From assembly GCF_000373625.1 (NCBI RefSeq), contig NZ_KB891987.1, positions 248,001 through 312,000 on the forward strand: a stretch of DNA of 64,000 nucleotides. Reading direction: 5' to 3'. Each line of letters begins with the position of its first letter. Within the stretch, counting starts at the first letter, position 1. The notes below the pieces were generated by a model. That model made no database searches, had not been told where the DNA came from, and was given only the letters and a program-made list of their open reading frames with translations. This document shows, in pieces, positions 8,263 through 17,251 of the stretch. The position numbers and the translations under genes were made by a program. The stretch comes from Streptomyces sp. LaPpAH-108 (lineage in GTDB: Bacteria > Actinomycetota > Actinomycetes > Streptomycetales > Streptomycetaceae).

Positions 8263-8844
8263 TCAGCGGATCACCATCACCGGGACGCCGATCGTGGCGA
8301 ACTGCCACATGGCGTTTCCGTCCGCCCGGGTCTCGCGGATGCCGCCGGTCTTCACCGAGCCGGAGCCGGTGTCCCCGGGTTCGTCCTCGGTCGCGGCGCT
8401 GAAGCCGATCGTCACGCCGTTGCGGGTGGCGAAGCGGACCACGTGCTCGACGAGTACCCCGTCGGTGCCGGTGACCTGCTTGGAGCGCGAGGTCACCCAG
8501 TAGGCGCCGAGACGCGGGTCGACCTGTCCGGGGCGCACCTTGAAGGTGCGCCGTACCTGGCCCCGGTCGTCCACCAGCCAGACCCGGTCGTCGTCCACCG
8601 AGTACACGACCCGCTCGCCCTTGCCCGAGTTCCGGGGCAGCGCGGTCGGGTGGCGGCTGTCGCGCGGGGCCTTGGCGGCGGGGGAGGGGGAAGCGCTCGC
8701 CTTGGCGCGGCCCATGCCCGGCGGCACGGTGGCCTGCGCCTGCCAGGCGAGGAGGGCGACGGTGCCGAGGACGGTCGCGGTGAGACCGGCCACGATTCCC
8801 GAGCTGGTGCCTGCCACGTGGGACCGCCTTCGCCTCGTGCCCAT
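8263..8844 (-). CDS. Hypothetical membrane-anchored or secreted protein
   Basis: A 193-residue protein with a basic N-terminus (MGTRRRRSH) and a hydrophobic helix at about 15-40 (GIVAGLTATVLGTVALLAWQ). This is either a signal anchor or a signal peptide. A Pro/Ser/Ala linker follows, then a compact domain of about 115 residues with VVYSVDDDRVWLVDDRGQV, RLGAYWVTSRS and VVRFATRNGVTIGFS, which looks beta-rich. No catalytic motif is seen and the family is not recognised. It is divergent from tsaB across an 87 bp gap. Confidence 0.8.
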   Translation of the reverse strand: MGTRRRRSHVAGTSSGIVAGLTATVLGTVALLAWQAQATVPPGMGRAKASASPSPAAKAPRDSRHPTALPRNSGKGERVVYSVDDDRVWLVDDRGQVRRTFKVRPGQVDPRLGAYWVTSRSKQVTGTDGVLVEHVVRFATRNGVTIGFSAATEDEPGDTGSGSVKTGGIRETRADGNAMWQFATIGVPVMVIR

Positions 8845-8931
8845 ATGTCGTACTTCGTACAGACCGTAGCAGCCGGTGACCGTCCGTCCCGGGCGGGCGT
8901 GCGCGAGCCGCGGGCGCCGTAGGCTGTTCGC

Positions 8932-9588
8932 GTGCTCTTGCTCGCTCTGGATACCGCCACCCCCGCCGTCACCGTCGCGCTGCACGACGGCACGGACGTC
9001 GTCGCCTCGTCCGGCCAGGTGGACGCGCGCCGCCACGGGGAGCTGCTGCTGCCCGCCGTCGACCGTGTGCTCGCCGCCGCCGGGGTCAAGCTCGACGCCG
9101 TCACCGGCATCGTCGTCGGCACCGGGCCCGGCCCCTACACGGGCCTGCGCGTCGGTCTGATGACCGCCGACACCTTCGGCCTCGCGCTCGGCGTCCCGGT
9201 GCACGGCGTGTGCACCCTGGACGGCCTCGCCTACGCCGCCGACATCGAGAAGGGCCCCTTCGTGGTGGCCACCGACGCCCGGCGCAAGGAGGTCTACTGG
9301 GCGACGTACGCCGACTCGCGCACCCGGCTCACCGGGCCCGCCGTGGACCGCCCGGCCGACATCGCCGAGCGGGTCGCGGGGCTGCCCGCCGTCGGTGCGG
9401 GCGCGCTGCTCTACCCGGACACCTTCCCGCAGGCCCACGAGCCGGAGCACGTCTCCGCCGCCGCGCTGGCCTCCCTGGCCGCCGAGAAGCTGGCCAAGGG
9501 TGAGGAGCTGGCGGAGCCCCGGCCGCTGTATCTGCGCCGCCCCGACGCGCAGGTGCCGAAGAACTACAAGGTGGTCACGCCGAAGTGA
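8932..9588 (+). CDS. tsaB: tRNA threonylcarbamoyladenosine biosynthesis protein TsaB
   Basis: A 218-residue inactive ASKHA-fold partner of TsaD needed for t6A37 formation. It begins LLALDTATPAVTVAL, then shows the family segments GIVVGTGPGPYTGLRVGLMTA and ATDARRKEVYWATY. It lacks the TsaD metal-binding histidines, as expected for TsaB. The GTG at 8932 is favoured because TAGGCT (8920-8925) is 6 nt upstream with no Shine-Dalgarno sequence, implying a leaderless message. Its stop overlaps the GTG of rimI by 4 bp, so translation is coupled. Confidence 0.95.
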   Translation: MLLLALDTATPAVTVALHDGTDVVASSGQVDARRHGELLLPAVDRVLAAAGVKLDAVTGIVVGTGPGPYTGLRVGLMTADTFGLALGVPVHGVCTLDGLAYAADIEKGPFVVATDARRKEVYWATYADSRTRLTGPAVDRPADIAERVAGLPAVGAGALLYPDTFPQAHEPEHVSAAALASLAAEKLAKGEELAEPRPLYLRRPDAQVPKNYKVVTPK

Positions 9589-10091
9589 CCGCTGAGCTGC
9601 GCGAGATGCGCTGGTGGGACATCGACCGGGTCCTGGAGCTTGAGAAGGACCTGTTCCCCGAGGACGCCTGGTCGCGGGGCATGTTCTGGTCCGAGCTGGC
9701 CCACTCCCGGGGTCCGGAGGCGACCCGGCGCTATCTGGTCGCCGCCGCGCCGGACGGCCGGATCGTCGGGTACGCGGGCCTCGCCGCCTCCGGTGACCTC
9801 GGCGACGTGCAGACCATCGCCGTCGCCCGCGACCAGCAGGGCACCGGCCTCGGCGCCCGGCTGCTGACCGAGCTGCTGCGGGCCGCGACCACCTTCGAGT
9901 GCGCCGAGGTGATGCTGGAGTGCCGGGTGGACAACACCCGCGCCCAGAAGCTCTACGAGCGCTTCGGCTTCGCCCCGATCGGCTTCCGGCGCGGCTACTA
10001 CCAGCCGGGCAACGTGGACGCCCTGGTGATGCGCCTGACCGACCCCTCTTCCTCCCTGGAAGACGTACAAGGAACCGAGATCAATGGCTGA
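9585..10091 (+). CDS. rimI: Ribosomal protein S18-alanine N-acetyltransferase
   Basis: A 168-residue GNAT acetyltransferase. The RimI family acetylates the N-terminal alanine of ribosomal protein S18 and is often linked to tsaB and tsaD, as here. The acetyl-CoA binding segment is [22 protein letters not shown] (R-x-x-G-x-G), followed by [20 protein letters not shown], which is highly characteristic of RimI. The GTG start overlaps the tsaB stop (GTGA) and the 3' end overlaps the tsaD start by 8 bp. This is one tightly coupled operon. Confidence 0.94.
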   Translation: MTAELREMRWWDIDRVLELEKDLFPEDAWSRGMFWSELAHSRGPEATRRYLVAAAPDGRIVGYAGLAASGDLGDVQTIAVARDQQGTGLGARLLTELLRAATTFECAEVMLECRVDNTRAQKLYERFGFAPIGFRRGYYQPGNVDALVMRLTDPSSSLEDVQGTEING

Positions 10092-11196
10092 CTCACGCGA
10101 CGAGCCTCTCGTACTAGGCATCGAGACCTCCTGCGACGAGACCGGCGTCGGCATCGTCCGTGGCACGACCCTGCTGGCGGACGCCGTCGCCTCCAGCGTC
10201 GACGAGCACGCCCGCTTCGGCGGGGTCGTCCCCGAGGTCGCCTCCCGCGCCCATCTGGAGGCGATGGTCCCTACCATCGACCGCGCCCTGAAGGAGGCGG
10301 GCATCACCGCCCGCGACCTCGACGGCATCGCGGTGACCGCGGGCCCCGGCCTCGCGGGCGCCCTCCTGGTCGGCGTCTCGGCCGCCAAGGCGTACGCCTA
10401 CGCCCTCGGCAAGCCCCTCTACGGCGTCAATCACCTCGCCTCGCACATCTGCGTGGACCAGCTGGAGCACGGCCCGCTGCCCGAGCCGACCATGGCCCTG
10501 CTGGTCTCCGGCGGCCACTCCTCGCTGCTGCTGTCCTCGGACATCACCTCCGACGTCCGCCCGATGGGCGCGACCATCGACGACGCGGCGGGCGAGGCGT
10601 TCGACAAGATCGCCCGCGTGCTCAACCTGGGCTTCCCCGGCGGCCCGGTCATCGACCGCTACGCCCGCGAGGGCGACCCCACCGCCATCGCCTTCCCGCG
10701 CGGCCTGACCGGTCCCCGCGACCCCGCCTACGACTTCTCCTTCTCCGGCCTGAAGACCGCCGTGGCCCGCTGGATCGAGGCCAAGCGCGCGGCGGGCGAG
10801 GAGGTGCCGGTGCGTGACGTGGCCGCCTCCTTCCAGGAGGCCGTGGTGGACGTGCTCACCCGCAAGGCCGTGCGCGCCTGCAAGGACGAGGGCGTCGACC
10901 ACCTCATGATCGGCGGCGGCGTCGCGGCCAACTCCCGGCTGCGGGCGCTCGCCCAGGAACGCTGCGAGGCGGCCGGCATCCGGCTGCGCGTGCCGCGCCC
11001 CAAGCTGTGCACGGACAACGGCGCGATGGTCGCCGCGCTCGGCGCCGAGATGGTCGCCCGCAACCGGGCCGCCTCCGACTGGGACCTGTCCGCCGACTCC
11101 TCCCTGCCGGTGACCGACCCGCACGTGCCGGGCAACGGACACAGCCACGATCACGACCACGTCCACGAGGTCAGCAAGGAGAACCTGTACTCGTGA
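10084..11196 (+). CDS. tsaD: tRNA N6-adenosine threonylcarbamoyltransferase TsaD
   Basis: A 370-residue ASKHA enzyme that transfers the threonylcarbamoyl group to A37 of tRNA. It opens with [17 protein letters not shown]. The metal site is in [12 protein letters not shown] (H-x3-H), and the ATP site shows [12 protein letters not shown] and [30 protein letters not shown] holds the conserved Asp. The C-terminal tail is His-rich ([13 protein letters not shown]), a lineage extension that might bind metal. The start overlaps rimI and the stop overlaps the next GTG, so four genes (tsaB to 11447) appear to be translated together. Confidence 0.97.
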   Translation: MADSRDEPLVLGIETSCDETGVGIVRGTTLLADAVASSVDEHARFGGVVPEVASRAHLEAMVPTIDRALKEAGITARDLDGIAVTAGPGLAGALLVGVSAAKAYAYALGKPLYGVNHLASHICVDQLEHGPLPEPTMALLVSGGHSSLLLSSDITSDVRPMGATIDDAAGEAFDKIARVLNLGFPGGPVIDRYAREGDPTAIAFPRGLTGPRDPAYDFSFSGLKTAVARWIEAKRAAGEEVPVRDVAASFQEAVVDVLTRKAVRACKDEGVDHLMIGGGVAANSRLRALAQERCEAAGIRLRVPRPKLCTDNGAMVAALGAEMVARNRAASDWDLSADSSLPVTDPHVPGNGHSHDHDHVHEVSKENLYS

Positions 11197-11447
11197 GCGT
11201 CACCCTGATGTGGGAGGCGCGGGCCGCCGAGGGCCGGGGCGCCGACCTGCTCGCCTGGGCCCGCGCCCAGGAGCTGTCCGCCGCCCCGCTGCGCCGGGAG
11301 ACCTTCCGGGCACCGGGGGAGCGGGTGCTGGTCCTGACCTGGTGGGACGCGGCGTACGACGCGGACGTGCCGGAACTTCCCGATCCGGAGCCGGGGTTGG
11401 TGTCACGGCCGGTGCACCGGTGGCGGTTCGAGCCGGTGGAGAACTGA
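11193..11447 (+). CDS. Small hypothetical protein at the end of the tsaB-rimI-tsaD operon
   Basis: An 84-residue protein whose GTG overlaps the tsaD TGA (GTGA), so it is translationally coupled to tsaD. It contains [20 protein letters not shown] and [11 protein letters not shown], then an acidic Pro-rich stretch and [11 protein letters not shown]. The pattern resembles small ferredoxin-like or antibiotic-monooxygenase-like folds, but I cannot assign a family. Operon position hints at a role linked to tRNA or ribosome modification; this is inference. Confidence 0.8.
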   Translation: MSVTLMWEARAAEGRGADLLAWARAQELSAAPLRRETFRAPGERVLVLTWWDAAYDADVPELPDPEPGLVSRPVHRWRFEPVEN

Positions 11448-11507
11448 TCTCGCCCGCTGTGCGATCAGGGCTGGCGCTTCGCGGCGATCTTTGGCTATGA
11501 TCATCAC

Positions 11508-11657
11508 AGAGCGAACGGGCCGGAACAACTCCGGTCAGAACGCCAGGCGTTGGTGGTCCAAGGAAAGACGCCCCGCTTCCTGCGGGGAAATGCAGGTGCA
11601 AGGCCTGCCCGGCGCTCAGATCAGAAGGCGCCCCGGTTTCGACCGGGGCGCCTTCGC
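11508..11657 (+). ncRNA. Candidate structured small RNA
   Basis: The 220 bp gap between convergent genes can fold into a closed, multi-branched structure. GAGCG (11509-11513) pairs with CGCTC (11613-11617) and CGG (11516-11518) with CCG (11609-11611). Inside lie four hairpins: CCGGA/TCCGG (11520-11534), AACGC/GCGTT (11539-11551), CCCCGC/GCGGGG (11571-11587) and GCAGG/CCTGC with a 7-nt TGCAAGG loop (11592-11608). A TATGAT -10 hexamer at 11496-11501 would start transcription near 11508, although no good -35 is visible. A 14-bp terminator follows. The last hairpin has the size of a tRNA T-arm, and GGTGCAAGGCC resembles a segment of cobalamin riboswitches, but no B12 box or downstream gene fits. 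Class unknown; it was not matched to any family. Confidence 0.55.
11624..11655. terminator. Bidirectional intrinsic terminator
   Basis: A perfect 14-bp stem: GAAGGCGCCCCGGT and ACCGGGGCGCCTTC around a TTCG loop. It ends 12 bp before the stop codon of the GH3 gene (minus strand) and directly follows the candidate RNA (plus strand), so it can serve both. No long T-run is present on either side. Confidence 0.85.
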
Positions 11658-11667
11658 CGTTCCCGGC

Positions 11668-13980
11668 TCACTCGGGCGGCGCCACCCGCGTCGCCGCCGA
11701 CTCGCAGCGCAGCACCCGGTCGGTGCCCACCGTCCGCACCGGCCCGGTCAGCGTCACCTGGGCGGTGTGCCGCACCTCGGCGCTCGACGGGCCCAACCGC
11801 AGCTCCAGTGCCCCCGGTTCGACGATCCTGGTGCCCGAACGCCCGGTGAAGGACGCCAGGTCGGCGTGGAACCGGAAGCTCACCCGGGCCGCCTCGCCCG
11901 GCGCCAACTCCAGCCGCTGGTAACCGATCAGCCGCACCTCGGGGCGTGTCACCGAGGCCACCGGGTCGTGCAGATAGAGCTGCACCACCTCCGCGCCCGC
12001 CCGCTCCCCGGTGTTGCGCACGGTCAGCGCGAGGTCGTACACCCCGTCCGTGCCGATCTCGACGGGTTCCGCGCCGCTGAACTCCCCCCAGGCGAACGAG
12101 GTGTACGACAGTCCGTGCCCGAACGGGAAGAGGGGTGTCGGGTCCAGGGCGCTGACCTCGCTGGGGAGGCCCAGCGGTGGCTGGAGGTAGGTCCAGGGCT
12201 GGCCGCCGGGGTCGCGGGGCACGCTCAGCGGGAGGTGTCCGGAGGGGTTGACCCGGCCCGAGAGCACTCCGGCCACCGCCGGGCCGCCCTCCTCGCCGGG
12301 GAAGAACGCCTGGACGACCGCGCCGAGTCGGCCGTCCCAGCGGCCCAGGGCGTAGGGGCGGCCGGTGAGCAGGACCAGGACGACCGGGGTGCCGGTGGCC
12401 ACCAGTGCGTCCAGCAACCCGGCCTGGACGCCCGGGAGTTCCAGGTCCGCCACATCGCAGCCCTCGCCGGAGGTGCCCCGCCCGAACAGGCCCGCCCGGT
12501 CGCCGAGCACCGCCACGCACACGTCGGCGTCCGCGGCCAGGGCCACCGCTTCCGCGAAGCCGGAGGTGTCCGGGTCCGCGACACCGCAGCCTTCGGCGAA
12601 CTTGACCTCCGCGTCCGGGAGTTCGGTGCGCAGGGACTCCAGGACCGTCGGGATCTCGATGCCCGGCGGCACGTCCGGGTGGTGGGGGAGGACGTGGGAG
12701 GGGAAGGAGTAGCAGCCGAGCATCGCGAGCGGGTCGGCGGCGCGCGGGCCCACCACCGCGATGCGGGCGGCGGGGGAGAGGGGCAGCAGTCCGGCCGGGT
12801 TGGCGAGCAGGATCACCGACTCCTCCGCCAGACGGCGGGCCAGGGCACGGTTCCCCGGTGGGTCCAGGTCGGCCGGGCTCTCGGTCTCGGGGGTGAAGTC
12901 CTCGTCCAGCAGGCCCAGTTCGCACTTCTGGAGCAGGACGCGGCGGGCCGCGCGGTCCACCAGGGACTCGGGCACGTCCCCGGCCCGTACCGCCGCGACC
13001 AGGTCCGTGCCGTAGCAGTCCACGGTGGGCAGCTCGACGTCGATCCCGGCGGCCAGGGCCAGTTGGGCGGCCTCGGTCTTCGTGGCGGCCACCTTGTGCA
13101 GGGTGCGCAGGAAGCCGACGGCGAAGTAGTCCGCGACCACCGTGCCGGTGAAGCCCCACTCCTCGCGCAGCAGGCCGGTCAGCAGCTCCGGGTCGGCCGA
13201 GGCCGGGACGCCGTCCGTCTCGGTGTAGGCGGCCATCACCGACCGTGCGCCGCCCTCGCGCAGCGCCAGCTCGAAGGGCGGCAGCACGACGTCCGCCAGC
13301 TCACGGACGCCCGCCCGCACCGGCGCCAGATTGCGGGCGCCCGCCGAGCCCGCGTACCCGGCGAAGTGCTTCAGGGTGGCGACCACCCCGGCCGACTCCA
13401 GGCCCCGTACATAGGCGGCGCCGACCGTGCCGACCAGGTACGGGTCCTCCCCGATGGTCTCCTCCACCCGGCCCCAGCGCAGATCGCGCGCCACGTCCAG
13501 GACCGGGGCGAGGCCCTGGTGGACGCCGGCCGCGCGCAGGTCGGCGCCGATCCTGCGGCCCATCTCCGCCACCAGCTCCGGGTCGAAGGAGGCACCCCAG
13601 GCGGGCGGGACCGGATAGGCGGTCGCACCCCAGGCGGTGAAACCGGCCAGGCACTCCTCGTGGGCGAGCGCGGGGATGCCGAAGCGGCCCGCGGCGGTGA
13701 TACGGCGCTGGGCGGCGGCGAGCGCACGGGCACCCGCCGCCGCGTCCACGGGGGTGGTGCCGAAGGAGCGGGTCAGCTGGCCCAGGCCGTGCGCGATCAG
13801 CCCGTCCCAGTCCGGCACCTCGCTCATCTCGCCCTGCAGCGGCGCGACTTCGCCGCCTTCCGCGCCCACCCACACGCCGTACAGCTGGGCCGTCTTCTCC
13901 TCCAGGGTCATCCGGGCCAGCAGGTCGGCGACGCGGTCGGCGGCGGGCAGGGCGGGGTCGCGCCAGGGGGCGGTGGTCAT
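11668..13980 (-). CDS. Glycoside hydrolase family 3 (beta-xylosidase/beta-glucosidase type)
   Basis: A 770-residue GH3 enzyme that releases sugars from the non-reducing end of beta-linked oligosaccharides. The N-terminal barrel shows LARMTLEEKTAQLYG, PALAHEECLAG, RVEETIGEDPYLVG and TLKHFAGYAG. The nucleophile Asp is in WGFTGTVVADYFAV. The second domain shows VILLANPAGLLPL and the LLTGRPYALG/FPGEEGGPAVAGVLSG motif, and a fibronectin-III-like domain closes the protein. There is no signal peptide, so it should act in the cytoplasm on imported oligosaccharides. Downstream of two permeases and a binding protein, and divergent from a LacI-type gene, the locus matches the bxlEFGA/bxlR arrangement for xylobiose in Streptomyces; the sugar itself is inferred. 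Confidence 0.93.
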   Translation of the reverse strand: MTTAPWRDPALPAADRVADLLARMTLEEKTAQLYGVWVGAEGGEVAPLQGEMSEVPDWDGLIAHGLGQLTRSFGTTPVDAAAGARALAAAQRRITAAGRFGIPALAHEECLAGFTAWGATAYPVPPAWGASFDPELVAEMGRRIGADLRAAGVHQGLAPVLDVARDLRWGRVEETIGEDPYLVGTVGAAYVRGLESAGVVATLKHFAGYAGSAGARNLAPVRAGVRELADVVLPPFELALREGGARSVMAAYTETDGVPASADPELLTGLLREEWGFTGTVVADYFAVGFLRTLHKVAATKTEAAQLALAAGIDVELPTVDCYGTDLVAAVRAGDVPESLVDRAARRVLLQKCELGLLDEDFTPETESPADLDPPGNRALARRLAEESVILLANPAGLLPLSPAARIAVVGPRAADPLAMLGCYSFPSHVLPHHPDVPPGIEIPTVLESLRTELPDAEVKFAEGCGVADPDTSGFAEAVALAADADVCVAVLGDRAGLFGRGTSGEGCDVADLELPGVQAGLLDALVATGTPVVLVLLTGRPYALGRWDGRLGAVVQAFFPGEEGGPAVAGVLSGRVNPSGHLPLSVPRDPGGQPWTYLQPPLGLPSEVSALDPTPLFPFGHGLSYTSFAWGEFSGAEPVEIGTDGVYDLALTVRNTGERAGAEVVQLYLHDPVASVTRPEVRLIGYQRLELAPGEAARVSFRFHADLASFTGRSGTRIVEPGALELRLGPSSAEVRHTAQVTLTGPVRTVGTDRVLRCESAATRVAPPE

Positions 13981-14039
13981 GGAACTCCTGTCGGGGGTGG
14001 CGTACGAGAGCGGACGCGGGACGCGCGAGACGGGCGGGA

Positions 14040-14933
14040 TCACTTGCCGCCCACGCCCATCAGGCCGCCGACCAGGGCCCGCCGGGCCACCAGGTAGACG
14101 GCGAACACCGGGATGCCGGAGAGGACGACCGAGGCGAGCAGGGCGGGGATGTCCACGCCGAACTGGCTGACGTAGGTGAACAGGCCCAGGGTGAGGACGC
14201 GGGGCCCGTCGGACTGGGTGAAGATCAGAGGGAAGAGGAAGCCGTTCCACGCCTGGAGCGCGGCGTAGACGACGACGGTGCCGATGCCGCCCTTGGCCAG
14301 CGGGATCACCAGCTGGAAGAGCATCCGCGCCGGGGAGGCGCCGTCCAGGGCCATCGCCTCGTACAGCTCCTCGGAGATGTCCCGCAGGGTGCCGGTGAGG
14401 ACCAGGACCGACACCGGCATCGCGAAGGCGGCGGTGGGCAGGATCACCGCGAGCAGGCTGTCGTACAGGTTCAGCTTGGCGATCATCAGATAGAGCGGGA
14501 CCACCACGGCCTGCGCGGGGATGGCCACGCCGAGCAGGAACAGCCGGAAGGCCGCGCCCGACCAGAAGCCCCGGGTGCGGACGGCGACGTACGCCAGCGG
14601 CACGCACAGGACCAGGACGAGGGCCATGACGGCCGCCGCGACCAGCACGGTGTTGGCGAGGAAGTGGCCGAAGCCGCTGTGCAGGACGGTGTCGTAGTTG
14701 GCCAGGGTGGGGTGGCGCGGCGGGCGCAGGGCGTTGTGGCCCAGGGCCTCGTCCTGGCCGGTCAGCGACAGCGAGATCATCGCGTAGACCGGGACGATGA
14801 CGACGGCCAGCCAGATCACCGAGCCAAGTCCGGCGAGCGGGTCGGCGCGCCGGGTCCAGAGGCGGCGCGGCGGCCGATCCGGGTTTGGGAGCGCGGGGGA
14901 CTTGACCGGCTGAGTGAGGGTGTCGGGGGCCAC
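14040..14933 (-). CDS. CUT1 sugar ABC transporter permease (MalG type)
   Basis: A 297-residue inner-membrane permease with six predicted membrane helices, beginning around WLAVVIVPVYAMISLSLTG. The EAA loop that contacts the ATPase reads EELYEAMALDGASPARMLFQLVIPLAKGG in the C-terminal half. It belongs to the MalG subfamily by order and by the C-terminal location of the loop. No ATPase is encoded nearby; Streptomyces CUT1 importers usually share MsiK from another locus. It starts 4 bp after the end of the partner permease gene and lies 59 bp before the GH3 start. Confidence 0.94.
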   Translation of the reverse strand: MAPDTLTQPVKSPALPNPDRPPRRLWTRRADPLAGLGSVIWLAVVIVPVYAMISLSLTGQDEALGHNALRPPRHPTLANYDTVLHSGFGHFLANTVLVAAAVMALVLVLCVPLAYVAVRTRGFWSGAAFRLFLLGVAIPAQAVVVPLYLMIAKLNLYDSLLAVILPTAAFAMPVSVLVLTGTLRDISEELYEAMALDGASPARMLFQLVIPLAKGGIGTVVVYAALQAWNGFLFPLIFTQSDGPRVLTLGLFTYVSQFGVDIPALLASVVLSGIPVFAVYLVARRALVGGLMGVGGK

Positions 14934-14937
14934 GGCG

Positions 14938-15813
14938 TCACATTCCTTCGCGGGTACTGCGCATGGCGCCGAAGCCGGACAGCCGGATCAGCAGCAGGGA
15001 CAGCGCGGTGGCGGCCACGACCAGGAAGGTCGCGACGGCGCTGGCGTAGCCGAAGTCGTAGCTCTTGAAGCCCGCTTCGTACATCAGGTACGGCAGGATC
15101 GCGGTGTCCGTGCCGGGGCCGCCCTGGGTGAGGATCAGGACGGTCTCGAAGTAGGTCAGCGAGCCGACGATCATCAGCACGCCCGATGTCGTCGCCGTGT
15201 TGCGCAGCTGGGGCAGCGTGATGGAGACGAACCGGCGCAGACGGCCCGCGCCGTCGATCGCGGCGGCCTGGTAGAGCACGTCGGGGATCTGCCGTGCCCC
15301 GCCCTGGTAGATCATCGTGTGGAAGGGGATGAACTGCCAGCCGCCGACGAAGACCAGCGCGAGGAACGCGCCCGAGGTGGAGCCGAGCGTGTCGCCGCGC
15401 ACGATGCCGAAGTTGGGGTCGAGCAGCGCGTAGAAGAGCAGCGAGATCGCCGTCGAGGACAGCAGGAACGGCACGAAGAAGACCGCCGACAGGATCGCCC
15501 GGTTGCGCTGCCGTCCCGCCGCCCACACCCCGAGCAGCAGGGAGGCGACCGTCTGGAAGGCCCAACTGGCCACCGTCAGCAGGGCGGTGGCGGTCAGGGA
15601 CTGGGTCAGCCGGTCGTCCTCGATCAGCTTGTGCCAGTTGGTCAGCCCGGCCGGGCGGGGGTCGCCCAGGCCGTTCCAGGTGGTGAAGGACAGGCAGAAC
15701 GCGAGGACCATGGGGAGGAGGGCGAAGAAGCCGAAGAAGAGCACGGCGGGCAGCGCCCAGGAGGGGTGGGGGCGCCCGGCTCGCGCGGCCAACCCGCTGG
15801 TCCCACCGCTCAC
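14938..15813 (-). CDS. CUT1 sugar ABC transporter permease (MalF type)
   Basis: A 291-residue permease beginning at GTG 15813 ([19 protein letters not shown]). Six helices are visible, the first at [20 protein letters not shown]. The EAA loop reads [27 protein letters not shown]. The GTG overlaps the stop of the solute-binding protein gene by 4 bp (GTGA), which supports this start and implies coupled translation. Together with the next permease it forms the channel of a carbohydrate importer. Confidence 0.94.
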   Translation of the reverse strand: MSGGTSGLAARAGRPHPSWALPAVLFFGFFALLPMVLAFCLSFTTWNGLGDPRPAGLTNWHKLIEDDRLTQSLTATALLTVASWAFQTVASLLLGVWAAGRQRNRAILSAVFFVPFLLSSTAISLLFYALLDPNFGIVRGDTLGSTSGAFLALVFVGGWQFIPFHTMIYQGGARQIPDVLYQAAAIDGAGRLRRFVSITLPQLRNTATTSGVLMIVGSLTYFETVLILTQGGPGTDTAILPYLMYEAGFKSYDFGYASAVATFLVVAATALSLLLIRLSGFGAMRSTREGM

Positions 15814-17111
15814 TTCAGCTCCTTGACCGCCGACACGAACCGCTCCGGCGAGGACTTGCCGACGAACAGTTTGTTGACCTCGGTGAGCATCGGGGTGGCC
15901 GCGTTCGGGTCGACCGCCTGGTCCCAACTCAGGGTGAAGGCGGGGGCGTTCTGGACCATGCGGTACTGGAAGCGGGCGAACTCCGGGTTGGGGGAGGCGT
16001 CCAGGAGGTCGGCCGCGTTGGAGGTGGCCGGGATGTCGCCGTTGGCGATCAGGGCCTTGGCGTAGCGCTCGGAGGCGCAGTCGCGCAGGAAGGCGAGGGC
16101 GGCGTCCTTGTTGCTCGTCCGGGCGTTCACCGACCAGTAGTTGGTGGGGTTGCCGACCACGTTGCGGATGTCGCCCGCGCCGCCCTCGAACTCCGGGAAG
16201 GGACACCAGCCCAGGTCCTTCTTGGCGAAGTCCGGGAACTTGCCGAGCTGGGTGGAGTACTCCCACGAGCCCATCAGATGCATCGCCGCCTTGCCCTTGG
16301 CGAAGGCCGCGGGCGCACCGCCGTTGGTGTAGGCGACCGAGCTGAAGCCCTTGCCGAAGGCGCCGTCGTCGATGAGTTCGCGCACGGTCCGGGCGGCCTT
16401 GAGGACGGCCGGGTCGCCCCAGGCGGCCGAGTCGCCGTTCTTGATCCGGTCGAAGACCTCGGGGCCGCCGATGCGGTCCACCAGATACTCCAGCCACATG
16501 AGTTCGGGCCAGATGTCCGCGCCGCCGAGGGCGAAGGGGGTGATCCCGGCCTTCTTCAACTTGGCGTTGTTGTCCAGGAGTTGGTCCCAGGTGGTGGGCG
16601 GCTTCAGCTTGTGCTCGGTGAACAGGCGCTTGTTGTAGAAGAGGATCACCGGCTGCATGCCGCGCATCGGGATGCCGTACTCGCGCCCGCCGAGCGCGCC
16701 CGCGGCGAGGACGGAGGGCAGGAAGCCGTTCTTGAGCACCGGGTCGGAGGCGATGGTGCCGGTGAGGTCGAGGAGCTGGTGGGCCTCCTCGTACGCCTTG
16801 ATGGAGCCGCCGCCCCAGTTGAAGAACACGTCGGGGGCGTTCGGCGAGCCCATCGCGGTGCGCAGCTTGGCGGGGTACTCCGCGCCGGGCACCTTCTCCA
16901 GGCGCACCCGGCCCTTGGTCGTGCGGGCCGCGGCCGAGGAGTTGAACCGCGCGACCGCCGCGGCCTGCACCTTGGCCGCGTCGTCGCCGTACACGAACGC
17001 CGTGAGCGTGCCGTCCGCGCCGGAGCCGCCGCCGGAACCGCAGGCGGTGAGCCCGGCGGCCAGGGTAGTGGCGCCGGCACCGAGCAACCAGCGTCTGCTG
17101 TAGGTCTCCAT
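15810..17111 (-). CDS. Sugar-binding lipoprotein (extracellular solute-binding protein family 1)
   Basis: A 433-residue binding protein that captures sugar outside the membrane and delivers it to the permeases. The N-terminus [20 protein letters not shown] has a twin-arginine (SRRWLL) signal, followed by a lipobox, LTACGSGGG, so it is probably a Tat-exported lipoprotein anchored at Cys24. The rest is typical of family 1: [36 protein letters not shown] and LIGSWEY-type segments (here [10 protein letters not shown]). First gene of the four-gene transport/GH3 operon; the region upstream holds repeated TCGAATGTT operator-like sites. Confidence 0.94.
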   Translation of the reverse strand: METYSRRWLLGAGATTLAAGLTACGSGGGSGADGTLTAFVYGDDAAKVQAAAVARFNSSAAARTTKGRVRLEKVPGAEYPAKLRTAMGSPNAPDVFFNWGGGSIKAYEEAHQLLDLTGTIASDPVLKNGFLPSVLAAGALGGREYGIPMRGMQPVILFYNKRLFTEHKLKPPTTWDQLLDNNAKLKKAGITPFALGGADIWPELMWLEYLVDRIGGPEVFDRIKNGDSAAWGDPAVLKAARTVRELIDDGAFGKGFSSVAYTNGGAPAAFAKGKAAMHLMGSWEYSTQLGKFPDFAKKDLGWCPFPEFEGGAGDIRNVVGNPTNYWSVNARTSNKDAALAFLRDCASERYAKALIANGDIPATSNAADLLDASPNPEFARFQYRMVQNAPAFTLSWDQAVDPNAATPMLTEVNKLFVGKSSPERFVSAVKELK

Positions 17112-17157
17112 GAACGGGCACCCCTCACGGATCGTTCGCGGATGACTCCGCGCATCT

Positions 17158-17197
17158 CTTCGAATGTTTCGAAAGACAACTCGAATGTTCCGGGAAC
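17158..17197. promoter_or_regulatory. Probable LacI-type operators in the divergent spacer
   Basis: Between the binding-protein gene and the LacI-type gene, two similar sites are seen: TTCGAATGTTTCGAA at 17159-17173, in which two TTCGAA hexamers flank TGT, and CTCGAATGTTCCGGG at 17180-17194. They share TCGAATGTT and start 21 bp apart, about two helical turns. This fits binding by the adjacent LacI-family protein on the same face of the DNA. Assignment to that regulator is inferred. Confidence 0.6.
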
Positions 17198-17251
17198 GTA
17201 AGACGCCCGAGGAAGCCCGTCAAGAGGTCGCGCAGAGATACGATCGCGGCC

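Noticed and set aside
11508-11620. Cobalamin riboswitch or tRNA
   Set aside because: GGTGCAAGGCC and a T-arm-like hairpin are suggestive, but there is no B12 box, no downstream co-directional gene, no anticodon arm and the acceptor pairing is imperfect.
11491-14097. 868-codon plus-strand ORF across the GH3 gene
   Set aside because: It is a shadow of the GH3 gene on the opposite strand. GH3 has full catalytic motifs, the shadow has none.
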